This document shows positions 34,447 through 42,187 of a stretch of DNA of 47,954 bases, piece by piece. The stretch comes from an uncultured Verrucomicrobiota bacterium (GTDB taxonomy: Bacteria > Verrucomicrobiota > Verrucomicrobiia > Opitutales > Intestinicryptomonadaceae), in the NCBI GenBank assembly GCA_949283955.1, contig CASDUP010000041.1, positions 1 through 47,954 on the forward strand. Direction: 5' to 3'. The notes under the pieces are model-generated. The model was not told where the DNA came from and ran no database searches. It saw nothing but the letters and a program-made list of their open reading frames with translations. Every line of letters begins with the position of its first letter. Positions within the stretch are counted from its first letter, which is position 1. A program made the translations under genes and the position numbers.

Positions 34447-36420
34447 TCACCTCTTCGGCTTGGTAGACCTTCCTCCCGGGTTCTTTTTTCGCTTTTCGTA
34501 GAGAGTTCCCTTTAGCCTCTCATCCATCATCTTCTGCCTCTCCTCCTTGGCCTTCTTTTGCACGGCTGCTAGTCTTTCGCGGAAACTCATGTTCTCGAAG
34601 TTCCCTTCGGCTTTCGCTTTTTCGGCGTTTTCGGCGGCCATTTGGAGCCTTTCCATGAAACTCGGTCCCTTTTTCTCCTTCTTGACGAGCTCCATTTTAT
34701 TAGATCCCGTCTTTACTATCAGAGCCTGCACTATTCCCAGCGAACTTTGCACGCACCAGTAAAGTATCAATCCCGACGGGAACGAGTAAAACAGAAATAG
34801 GAATAAAAGCGGCAAAAATCTGAAAACAATAGCCTGGGTCTTGTCGGTCGACGGCATCGGCGTTATGCTCATCTGGACAAACGTTATTATTCCATTTAGT
34901 ATCGGAAGAATGTGTAGGGGTATTCCGAATATGCTCGGAAGGGCCGATATAGTGTCGGGCTGCGAGAGGTCGTCTATCCAGAGGAAGTGTGCGAACCTGA
35001 TGTCGCTGGACGATTGCAGCATGTAAAAAAGCCCTATGAATACGGGAATTTGAATGAGGGCGGGCAGACAGCCGGCAAGTGGATTTACCCCGTATTCGGA
35101 ATAAATCTTCATTGTTTCCTGGCCTATCTTTTGCTGGTCGCCCTTGTATTTTTCGCGTATCTCCTTTATCGGGCCGGAGGCGAGCTTCAACATCTTTTGA
35201 GACGAGCGAATTTGGGCCGCAGTAAGAGGCCAGAGAACCGCCTTAACTATTAGAGTTAGAATCACTATCGCCCAACCCCACGCCCAAGATCCGGCTATCG
35301 GTTCTATGGCCGAGTGGATTATTCCCATCAAGAGGGCCAGAGGCTTGCTCACAAACGAAGACCAGCCGAAATCCATCACCAGATCCTGCCTCGCTCCGAG
35401 CGAAGCAAGACTAGTAATGTCTTTGGGCCCGACATAGTATTTTCCGTCGAGTTCCCAGGTCTGTCCCGGTTCGAGAGTTCCCATGTCGAAACCCATGTAT
35501 CCGAAAATGGCGTTTCTCATCTTCGCCGATTCCGCACGGGGATTTATTAGAATTGGCTCGGCGAATCCACTCGATCCGGTCTTGTTTTCGGGAACGAAAA
35601 CCGCCGCGAAAAATTGGTTTTTTACCGTTCCCCATATAGAATTCGGAACGTCCAGCTTTTTGTCGGGGATTCCCTCGGTGGAACCCAGGCCTAAAAACCA
35701 GCCCCCGCTCTTAGTAAATAAGGAGGATTTTGCAAAAGTAATGTTGTCCCCGTCGTACAGCCCTACGGCCAGATTGCTTCCGTATATGTCTCCGGCGGTG
35801 GGAGGAAGAGAGCCGAGAGTCAGGTATATCTTCTCTCCCGATACGGTTTCCTTAGATATGTTCTTTACCCTGGTCGAAACTTTTATGGTGTAGGGGGAAT
35901 ACAACTCCCTGCCGCTTGCGAGAGAAAACTCGCGGGTTATTTCCCATTTGCCGGGCATTATGTATTTGTAAACAACCGTCTTGTCGTCCGCTTTGGCAAG
36001 CGAAAAGTTTCTTATTAGAGTGAGCGGCCTCCCGGCGTCCTCGAAAGCCATAGCCATAGCAAGCGTGTCCTTGTCGCCCTCGTTGAACACGTAGGGCGCC
36101 TTGGAGTCCTGCTGGCGGCGGTATTTTAACAACTCTACGTCCCTTATTGCACCGCCTCTATTCGTCAAATGAACATTGAGGGTGTCGCTCTTTAAGGACA
36201 GAATCTCCTCCTTTATGTTGCTCTCGGGCGCGTAGGCTGAACTCTTGTTCCCAAGCGAGGCGGGCTTGCTCGATTTCTCGACGTATTCCTGCCTGGCCTT
36301 CGACGAATCCTCAAGTTTGCGCTCGTCCGTTCGGTTTGCCGCCCTTTGGGAGGGATTTACCATGAAGTAGAACGCCGCGCAAAGCAGTATGACGCCGATA
36401 AGTGTGCTCTTTTTATCCAT
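34447..36420 (-). CDS. yidC: Membrane protein insertase YidC
   Basis: Inserts and folds inner-membrane proteins, alone or with the Sec translocon. The 657-residue protein has an N-terminal membrane anchor (MDKKSTLIGVILLCAAFYF) and a charged linker. A large periplasmic domain spans about residues 70-350, with LTNRGGAIRDVELLKYR and FLGLGSTEGIP. The conserved C-terminal insertase domain (WGWAIVILTLIVKAVLWPLT, NPLAGCLPALIQIPVFIGLFYML, FPSGLILYWCVQSSLGIVQ) follows. A long basic tail after the last segment (ending GGRSTKPKR) may contact ribosomes. This is the Gram-negative-type long form. It follows yidD in the conserved rpmH-rnpA-yidD-yidC order. Confidence 0.96.
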   Translation of the reverse strand: MDKKSTLIGVILLCAAFYFMVNPSQRAANRTDERKLEDSSKARQEYVEKSSKPASLGNKSSAYAPESNIKEEILSLKSDTLNVHLTNRGGAIRDVELLKYRRQQDSKAPYVFNEGDKDTLAMAMAFEDAGRPLTLIRNFSLAKADDKTVVYKYIMPGKWEITREFSLASGRELYSPYTIKVSTRVKNISKETVSGEKIYLTLGSLPPTAGDIYGSNLAVGLYDGDNITFAKSSLFTKSGGWFLGLGSTEGIPDKKLDVPNSIWGTVKNQFFAAVFVPENKTGSSGFAEPILINPRAESAKMRNAIFGYMGFDMGTLEPGQTWELDGKYYVGPKDITSLASLGARQDLVMDFGWSSFVSKPLALLMGIIHSAIEPIAGSWAWGWAIVILTLIVKAVLWPLTAAQIRSSQKMLKLASGPIKEIREKYKGDQQKIGQETMKIYSEYGVNPLAGCLPALIQIPVFIGLFYMLQSSSDIRFAHFLWIDDLSQPDTISALPSIFGIPLHILPILNGIITFVQMSITPMPSTDKTQAIVFRFLPLLFLFLFYSFPSGLILYWCVQSSLGIVQALIVKTGSNKMELVKKEKKGPSFMERLQMAAENAEKAKAEGNFENMSFRERLAAVQKKAKEERQKMMDERLKGTLYEKRKKNPGGRSTKPKR

Positions 36421-36455
36421 CGCTTTCCGTGTAATATAAATTGGACTTTCTTACC

Positions 36456-36803
36456 TTATTCGCGTTTTTCGTCAATATTGTTTCTTGGAGGCTTCAAATT
36501 TCTCGAAAATAATTTTCTCCATTCGAACTTTTCGGGAACGTAGTCCAGCCCCCCTTCGCAAAACGGCTGGCATCTCAGAAGCCTGCAAACAGCCAAAATC
36601 AGCCCGAAAAACGCCCCATGTTTCGATATCGCCTCCAGAGCGTATTCGGAGCAGGTGGGATAAAACCTGCACCCCGTTCCCGGAATTAAATGAATCACCG
36701 GAGAAATGAAAATTTTGTACGCCCTTATGGACAACCACAACAAGGCGGCGAATATATTTTTCGGCATTTGGGCAACAGCATTTTTACGGTAGAGATGGGA
36801 CAT
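36456..36803 (-). CDS. yidD: Membrane protein insertion efficiency factor YidD
   Basis: A small membrane-associated protein that assists insertion by YidC. It shows [37 protein letters not shown] and [19 protein letters not shown] with the conserved cysteines. The ATG at 36803 follows the rnpA stop with no gap (TAG then ATG), implying coupled translation. A later ATG (36767, MPKNIF) would give the usual shorter N-terminus and cannot be excluded. The C-terminal tail is slightly longer than in many relatives. Confidence 0.94.
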   Translation of the reverse strand: MSHLYRKNAVAQMPKNIFAALLWLSIRAYKIFISPVIHLIPGTGCRFYPTCSEYALEAISKHGAFFGLILAVCRLLRCQPFCEGGLDYVPEKFEWRKLFSRNLKPPRNNIDEKRE

Positions 36804-37184
36804 CTACTTCTTTCCCTCTTCCGACTCGCGGGCGGCGAGTTTTAAATACCTCTTGTATCCGACTTCGGCGGCGTCCGCAAAGTCCGACAAAATTTCGGAG
36901 TACTTTGCACCCACCGCCGATTTTCTTGAATAGACGAGCACGTCCAGCGGTTCCGGAAAACCGGGAGCAAGCTCCCGAAATATGGCTCTGAATATTCTTC
37001 TAACCTTGTTTCTCTCCACCGCGCAGCCTATTCGCTTGCCCGTCACTATACCCAATCTCGACACTCCGGCGGGGGATTTTCGGACATAAAAAACGAAGGC
37101 GGACTTGTCCACCTTCGCGGAATTTTTTCTCGCAGAGTCGAAGTCGCGCCTCAGGCGCACCCTGTTTTCCCTGCCAAAGCGCAT
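36804..37184 (-). CDS. rnpA: Ribonuclease P protein component
   Basis: Binds the RNase P RNA for tRNA 5' processing. I start it at ATG 37184 (MRFGRENRVRLRRDF), giving 126 residues, the normal size, with FGRENRVRLRRDFDSARK as the usual opening. RLGIVTGKRIGCAVERNKVRRIFRAIFRE is the RNA-binding signature. The frame stays open to ATG 37262, inside rpmH; an extended form overlapping rpmH in another frame is possible but less likely. It lies between rpmH and yidD. Confidence 0.93.
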   Translation of the reverse strand: MRFGRENRVRLRRDFDSARKNSAKVDKSAFVFYVRKSPAGVSRLGIVTGKRIGCAVERNKVRRIFRAIFRELAPGFPEPLDVLVYSRKSAVGAKYSEILSDFADAAEVGYKRYLKLAARESEEGKK

Positions 37185-37218
37185 AGGCTGCCCGTCCCTT
37201 CCCGACAGGAAAGGAGGT

Positions 37219-37356
37219 TTACTTCGTGACGAGTTTCGCGCGGCCTTTCTGGCGGCGCGCATTTATTATCTCCCTGCCGCTGCGGGTTTTCATTCTGTTG
37301 CGAAAACCGCAAGCGCGGGCTCTTTTGAGTTTAGAAGGCTTATATGTGGGATTCAT
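37219..37356 (-). CDS. rpmH: 50S ribosomal protein L34
   Basis: A 45-residue ribosomal protein. It reads [19 protein letters not shown], then [20 protein letters not shown] and AKLVTK, matching the L34 pattern closely (TxxPSxxKRxRxxGFRxRMxTxxGRxxxxxRRxKGR). AAGGA sits 8 bases before the ATG. Its stop is 34 bases before the rnpA start I chose. The arrangement rpmH-rnpA-yidD-yidC is widely conserved. Confidence 0.97.
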   Translation of the reverse strand: MNPTYKPSKLKRARACGFRNRMKTRSGREIINARRQKGRAKLVTK

Positions 37357-37663
37357 CTGGCTTCCTTTATTTGCTTAAATGTTTAAAAGTCGTGCAATGA
37401 AACCACGATGGGCTCTCTTGTCAACAAGTAAAATCTTCCGCCTTCCGCCGCGGCGCGCATTCTGCCTTTCCCGAAACACAGCCTCCCGTTTTCCCTATCC
37501 TATCCGGAGAGCCGGTAAAACTTTTCTAAGGTTGCCGAAATTCTCTAGTTTGGAATTGTAGTTGCGCGACGTTCTGCCGCTACGCCTTCCAAAAAATTTT
37601 GCCTGCCGGCAGTTTTTATTTGCAGCAAGCTTTCGGTTTTTTCTTGCCTCGTTCGGCGAAAAT
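37357..37663. other. Intergenic region upstream of rpmH and downstream of the ABC importer
   Basis: About 300 bases, no coding sequence. It contains the candidate rpmH promoter. I looked for DnaA boxes, since rpmH often lies near the replication origin, and found no TTATCCACA-like cluster and no dnaA gene. A tight palindrome CTGCCGGCAG occurs around 37600-37612 with a following T run, but it leaves no loop, so it is a poor terminator. Confidence 0.5.
37396..37424 (-). promoter_or_regulatory. Candidate promoter of rpmH
   Basis: On the minus strand a perfect TTGACA (37424-37419) is followed after 17 bases by TTCATT (37401-37396), a weak -10. It leads into the rpmH ribosome site about 35 bases on. 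Confidence 0.4.
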
Positions 37664-38443
37664 TCAGCTTCTCTCAATTCCCCACTTGCGCCTGAGGGCA
37701 GTCTCAAGAGGTGAGAAGAGGATTTTGTCGACGACCAGTCCTATCATGATTACCACGAACATCACTCCTATGACTTGGTTCATATCGAGTAGCTCCCTTC
37801 CGTAATGGAGAAGCTGTCCGAGCCCGAATCCCGTCAGGATTGTGACGTATATTTCGGCCGCCATTAGGGATCTCCACGCGAATGCCCAACCCTGTTTCAT
37901 TCCGCCCAATATGCTCGGAAACGCGGCCGGAGCGACGACGTGTATCCAAGTGTGGAAACCTTTGGAGCCCATAGTGTTTGCCGCGCGGACGTATATTGGG
38001 GGAATATTTTCCACCCCGTGAAGGGTGGCGAGCACGAGCGACCAAACCGAACCCATGATTACCACGAAGAGAATTGCCGACTCTTTCTGGCCGAACCACA
38101 TAATAGCCAATGGTACCCAGCAGACGCTCGGCAAGGCTTGCAGTCCCAAAGCCAAAACTCCGAGGGTATTTTTCAGAACTTTGAATCTGGCGCACAGCAT
38201 TCCCGCGGGTATTCCCGCTGCCACGCCTATCGCGTATCCTACGAGGAGCCGCTTCAGCGTGACCCACATTGCAGAAGGAAGAGATCCGTCGAGGGTGGCT
38301 TTCCATAGGTAAACCGCAACTGCCGACGGAGGGGGAAGCATGTATTCGAAGGTTTTGAAATGCCTAGCGGCTGCCTCCCAAGCAACGAGAAAAATCAGCG
38401 TGAGTACAACGGGAAGCGTCCAATCTTTCAGGGCGTTTTTCAT
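37664..38443 (-). CDS. ABC transporter permease (SsuC/TauC type)
   Basis: A 259-residue inner-membrane permease with about six membrane segments. LPSVCWVPLAIMWFG and the cytoplasmic EAA loop (VRAANTMGSKGFHTWIHVVAPAAFPSILGGMKQGW) match the nitrate/sulfonate/taurine importer family. The start overlaps the ATPase gene stop by 4 bases (ATGA), so the pair is translationally coupled. The substrate is not decidable from this subunit. It is the last gene of the three-gene operon. Confidence 0.92.
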   Translation of the reverse strand: MKNALKDWTLPVVLTLIFLVAWEAAARHFKTFEYMLPPPSAVAVYLWKATLDGSLPSAMWVTLKRLLVGYAIGVAAGIPAGMLCARFKVLKNTLGVLALGLQALPSVCWVPLAIMWFGQKESAILFVVIMGSVWSLVLATLHGVENIPPIYVRAANTMGSKGFHTWIHVVAPAAFPSILGGMKQGWAFAWRSLMAAEIYVTILTGFGLGQLLHYGRELLDMNQVIGVMFVVIMIGLVVDKILFSPLETALRRKWGIERS

Positions 38444-39264
38444 TCGGCCACCTCCGTTCCGTCTATGTGGTGTTTCAAGGCGGCGGTTATTTTTGCGGCG
38501 TGCATGGTAAGCTTTGCGTCGTTGATGTTTCGAGGGCGGGGAAGGTCAACCTTGAATTCCTCCACAATCCTGCCGGGATGCGTGGCAAAAAGCATCACCC
38601 TGTCGCCGAGGCATACGGATTCGCGTATGTTGTGGGTGACAAATATTATCGTTTTGCGCCGCTTTTGCCAAATGTCCTGAAGTTCCCCGTACAACTGTTC
38701 CCTAGTCATTGCATCGAGCGCTCCGAACGCCTCGTCCATAAGAAGAATTCTCGGATTGGGGGCGAGGGATCTGGCAAGCGCCACCCTCTGTCTCATGCCT
38801 CCGGAAAGTTCGTGTATAGAACTGTTGGCGAATTTTTCTATGCCGACTAGATGGAGATAAAACCTTGCTACCTCCCTCCTCTCGGGATTTGTGAGGTTGG
38901 GCTTCAGATTTAACCCGAACAGAACGTTGTGCAGAACGTCGAGCCACGGGAAAAGGGCGTGTTCCTGGAACATCACCATTCTATCCCGCCCGGGTCCGGA
39001 TACGGGAACGTCGTCCACAAGGACTTCGCCGGAGGTCGGCTTGTCGAGCCCGGCTATTATGTTCAGGAGGGTCGACTTCCCGCAGCCGCTCGGCCCCACA
39101 AGACAGACAAATTCCCCCTCCTCAACCTTGAAATTGATGTCGCTTAAAGCGTCGACTTTCACCTTGCCGCTCGAAAATACCTTGTTGACGTTCTTTACGA
39201 CAAGTTTGGAAGGCGCTATGTTTTGAAGCTCCTCGTTTATGTTCGATGTGCGAAGCGTGCCCAT
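38440..39264 (-). CDS. ABC transporter ATP-binding protein (SsuB/TauB type)
   Basis: The ATPase of the same importer, from ATG 39264 (274 residues). It shows GPSGCGKSTLLNIIAGL (Walker A), MVMFQEHALFPWLDV (Q-loop), LSGGMRQRVALARS (signature), ILLMDEAFGALDAMTR (Walker B) and VTHNIRES (switch). The open frame reaches 39333 but that extension would overlap the binding-protein gene. MDEAFGALD rather than DEPF is normal in this subfamily. It sits between the binding protein and the permease. Confidence 0.92.
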   Translation of the reverse strand: MGTLRTSNINEELQNIAPSKLVVKNVNKVFSSGKVKVDALSDINFKVEEGEFVCLVGPSGCGKSTLLNIIAGLDKPTSGEVLVDDVPVSGPGRDRMVMFQEHALFPWLDVLHNVLFGLNLKPNLTNPERREVARFYLHLVGIEKFANSSIHELSGGMRQRVALARSLAPNPRILLMDEAFGALDAMTREQLYGELQDIWQKRRKTIIFVTHNIRESVCLGDRVMLFATHPGRIVEEFKVDLPRPRNINDAKLTMHAAKITAALKHHIDGTEVAE

Positions 39265-39278
39265 GATAAGCGTGTTTT

Positions 39279-40250
39279 CTACTCTTTGTAAAAAAGGTTT
39301 TTCAAATCCGGTTTCGACTTTAGGAACCCGCATTCGTAGGCGAAATTCATGAAATTCTGCAATTCTTCGGGATTTTGCTTTGTGGTAAAAATCAGTCTTT
39401 TCCAGGCAGATTTTATCAAATCCATGCTGATTTTACCTCCCGTGAGGGCCTCCAATTCGGCATGGGCGAGCTTTTGCGCCTCCTCGGGATTTTCCAGAAT
39501 CCACTTGGTAAGTTCGTCATGGGCGGCAATGAATTTTTTTATGAGTTCTTTCCTCTCGTTTATGTTTTTGACGTTCGAGACGAGAACCGTCGTCACTGTG
39601 TCCTTTTGCTCTAGAAAAGACTTGGCACCCCCGTCGAGCTCCAGGCGGGTGACCCAGGGTTCCACCGTCCATACGGCGTCCAAAGCGCCCGATTTAAACA
39701 GGGGAAGCTGTTCCGGGTTTGGAGTGGCTATAACATGTGCGTCCCCAGATGTAAGGCTCACTTTCATACCGTTCTTTATAAGCCACGCGCGGCACGCCAC
39801 ATCTTGGGTGTTTCCCAGTTGCGGAGTTCCAATCTTTTTGCCCTTAAAATCTTTCGGCTCCTTTATTCCAAGCTTCGGATTCACAAGAAGCGCGGCTCCA
39901 CCGTCTGCCGATCCGGCTAGAATCCGTATGTCTTTGCCGTCGGTTTTCGCGTAGGCGTTCAGGGCCGGGCTCGGGCCCACGTACGTTATGTCCAAATCTC
40001 CGGAAAGCATGGATTCCATTGCGCTCGGGCCTGCGTTGTAAACCCTCCACTCTATGGTTATTCCGTCTCCGAGCCTGCTCTCAAACCAACCCTTCCCCTG
40101 TCTTGATAACTGGTGGGCAATGAGGGCCTGGGCGTGCGAAATGTTCGGAAAATGTCCGAGCTTTACAACCTTGGAGTCGTCTTTTTTCGCGCATCCGAAC
40201 AAAACCGACGCCGCGGCCAAACACGCGAATATTTTTATGGCTTTTTTCAT
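39279..40250 (-). CDS. Substrate-binding lipoprotein of sulfonate/taurine/nitrate-type ABC importer
   Basis: A 323-residue lipoprotein from ATG 40250, with lipobox LFGC. The fold is that of SsuA/TauA/NMT1-like proteins: KLGHFPNISHAQALIA, RVYNAGPSAMESMLSGDLDITYVGPSPALNAY, GGAALLVNP, KIGTPQLGNTQDVACRAWL and FKSGALDAVWTVEPWV. These proteins bind alkane sulfonates, taurine, nitrate or pyrimidine precursors. No sulfonate monooxygenase or nitrate reductase is nearby to settle the substrate. It is the first gene of the operon and has a promoter overlapped by a palindrome. Confidence 0.92.
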   Translation of the reverse strand: MKKAIKIFACLAAASVLFGCAKKDDSKVVKLGHFPNISHAQALIAHQLSRQGKGWFESRLGDGITIEWRVYNAGPSAMESMLSGDLDITYVGPSPALNAYAKTDGKDIRILAGSADGGAALLVNPKLGIKEPKDFKGKKIGTPQLGNTQDVACRAWLIKNGMKVSLTSGDAHVIATPNPEQLPLFKSGALDAVWTVEPWVTRLELDGGAKSFLEQKDTVTTVLVSNVKNINERKELIKKFIAAHDELTKWILENPEEAQKLAHAELEALTGGKISMDLIKSAWKRLIFTTKQNPEELQNFMNFAYECGFLKSKPDLKNLFYKE

Positions 40251-40271
40251 GGCTTGGTATTTTTTTTGAAG

Positions 40272-40284
40272 GGCGATAATCGCC
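40272..40284. promoter_or_regulatory. Operator-like palindrome over the ABC importer promoter
   Basis: GGCGAT-A-ATCGCC is a perfect 6+6 inverted repeat with a 1-base centre. It covers the -10 box of the minus-strand promoter, where a bound repressor would block transcription. No regulator gene is beside it. Confidence 0.5.
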
Positions 40285-40304
40285 AAATAAGTTTTTTCTT
40301 TCAA
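40276..40304 (-). promoter_or_regulatory. Promoter of the ABC importer operon
   Basis: On the minus strand TTGAAA (40304-40299) and GATTAT (40281-40276) are 17 bases apart, 25 bases before the ATG at 40250. Confidence 0.6.
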
Positions 40305-40453
40305 GAGAATTTTATTCTATTCCACTCGTGCCGTTCGGACGCGTATTTTCCTTTTTTGTTGCAAAGAGTGTCTTTTTGTGGAGTCTGCCTTTACTCCCGC
40401 GGAAAATGAAGTTTAGGGAACAAAGTTTTCGGCGGGTGTGTCGCAGCCATACA

Positions 40454-42049
40454 ATGAGGATAATTTTTACAGCGCTTTTGATAATTGCCTGCTCGTTTTC
40501 GCCGGTTTTTGCCTCGCAAGATTCGCCGGTTGAGGCGCCGAGTCCGGGAATATGGGATTCCCTCGAGAGGGGGGCTAAGGAAAATCCCTTCAACGTGTAC
40601 GCGACCATTATTTTCGCTTTGGCGCTCGTGCATACGTTCGGGCACGGGTATTTCCTGAAAAAATCAAAGAAATACGACGAGGAGGCAAAGAGGGAGGCCG
40701 AAATAGGAGCCAAGATAGCGGTTCATAGGCGCGAGGAGATAGAGGCAAGGCGCCTTGCCAAAATGGGAATCAGGGTTGTTGAAGTTCCCGTGCTTACCGT
40801 CAAGAGAAACAGAAGAAGCCTTAAAACCCGCGAGGTGGGGGAGCTCCTTACCAGAAAGGCGGGCAGAAAGCTGTTCTTGGCGCGATTCTTCCATTATATG
40901 GGAGAGTTGGAGGTGATATTCGGGCTTTGGCTGGTTCCGCTGTTTGCCGGAATGGCTATATTTTGCGGCTGGTCGGATCTGATAGGATATTTGGACAAGC
41001 TCACATTCCACGACAAAAAATACGTAGAACCGCTTTTTGTGGTGGTGGTAATGTTTATTGCTTCTACCCGTCCCATTATAAAGCTGGCAGGTGATCTGGT
41101 CGGAATTGGGGCGCGGCTTCTCGGGGGCGGATCGGCATCGTGGTGGATTTCGATTTTGTGCATAGGGCCCATGCTCGGCTCCTTCATAACCGAACCGGCT
41201 GCGATTACAATATGCGCAAGCCTGCTTGCAAAGCGCTTTTACGAGCGCAGGCCAAGCGAGAAATTCAAATACGCCACCCTCGGAATTCTGTTGGTTGCGG
41301 TGTCGGCCGGAGGCACTCTGACGCACTTTTCGGCTCCTCCCGTTTTGATGGTTGCCGGAGCGTGGGGTTGGGATACTCCGTTCATGCTTGAGCACTTCGG
41401 CTGGAAGGCGGTTGTGGCGACATGCTTGTCGGTGGCGATCTATTTCGCGGTTTTTAGGGGGGAATTCAAGGGAATGGATTTCCGGGGAAAAAGAAGGCGC
41501 AAAAGGGCTCGGAGAGTGAAAATTCCGATTTGGCTTTCGGCTATACACGTGGCGTTTTTGGCGTTTGCGGTTATTACGCTCCACGAGCCGGCGCTGTTTT
41601 TCTTCTCGTTTTGCATATTTCTAGGATTTCTCCATTGCACCGAAAGATGGCAGACTACCCCAAGCTTGAGGGGACCGATTCTCGTTGGATTCTTTCTCGC
41701 TTCCCTCGTCACCCACGGAAGCCTGCAAACATGGTGGATAGAGCCAGTTCTTACAAATATGAATTCCCACGGCTTGTTCGGGGCGGCTTTGGTTTTGACG
41801 GCCTTCAACGACAACGCGGCTATAACTTACCTCGTATCTCTCATTCCGAACTTCTCCGACGAAATGAAATATCTCGTGATGAGCGCCGCGATAGCGGGAG
41901 GGGGACTGACTGTTATGGCGAACGCTCCGAATCCGGCGGGAATAGGCATAGTTTCAAAATTTTTCGAAGGCGGAGTGTCGGCTGGAAAACTTTTCCTGTG
42001 GGCTATAATCCCGACAGCCATCGTATGCGCGGCTTTTCTTCTGCTCTGA
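40454..42049 (+). CDS. Putative Na+/H+ antiporter
   Basis: A 531-residue membrane protein. From ATG 40454 it begins with a signal-like segment (MRIIFTALLIIACSFSPVFAS); the longer open frame from 40328 adds a poor extension. Residues 70-150 are charged and helical. Around ten membrane segments follow, with the family-typical FITEPAAITICASLLA, SAGGTLTHFSAPPVLMVA, LTAFNDNAAITYL and AIAGGGLTVMANAPNPAG. These match the putative Na+/H+ antiporter family (PF07399-like). Direct transport data are scarce for this family, so the ion is inferred. It lies 138 bases before a sodium-coupled symporter, possibly one transcript. Confidence 0.85.
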   Translation: MRIIFTALLIIACSFSPVFASQDSPVEAPSPGIWDSLERGAKENPFNVYATIIFALALVHTFGHGYFLKKSKKYDEEAKREAEIGAKIAVHRREEIEARRLAKMGIRVVEVPVLTVKRNRRSLKTREVGELLTRKAGRKLFLARFFHYMGELEVIFGLWLVPLFAGMAIFCGWSDLIGYLDKLTFHDKKYVEPLFVVVVMFIASTRPIIKLAGDLVGIGARLLGGGSASWWISILCIGPMLGSFITEPAAITICASLLAKRFYERRPSEKFKYATLGILLVAVSAGGTLTHFSAPPVLMVAGAWGWDTPFMLEHFGWKAVVATCLSVAIYFAVFRGEFKGMDFRGKRRRKRARRVKIPIWLSAIHVAFLAFAVITLHEPALFFFSFCIFLGFLHCTERWQTTPSLRGPILVGFFLASLVTHGSLQTWWIEPVLTNMNSHGLFGAALVLTAFNDNAAITYLVSLIPNFSDEMKYLVMSAAIAGGGLTVMANAPNPAGIGIVSKFFEGGVSAGKLFLWAIIPTAIVCAAFLLL

Positions 42050-42187
42050 ATTTGCGGAAGCCGAACCATCTTGTTTTTGGATTCGGAGCTTTATTTTCGA
42101 ACGGCGGGCTTGCGGGAGCCAGTTCGAAAATTTTGTTTTATCGCGTTGAAAAGTTTTAAAAAATAGGCTTTGATTCGCTGTCCATAT

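Noticed and set aside
37357..37663. Possible replication origin beside rpmH
   Set aside because: No DnaA boxes, no dnaA or dnaN, and no strong AT-rich unwinding stretch.
40664..41584. 306-residue open frame antisense to the antiporter
   Set aside because: Charged, low-complexity shadow of a membrane protein gene.
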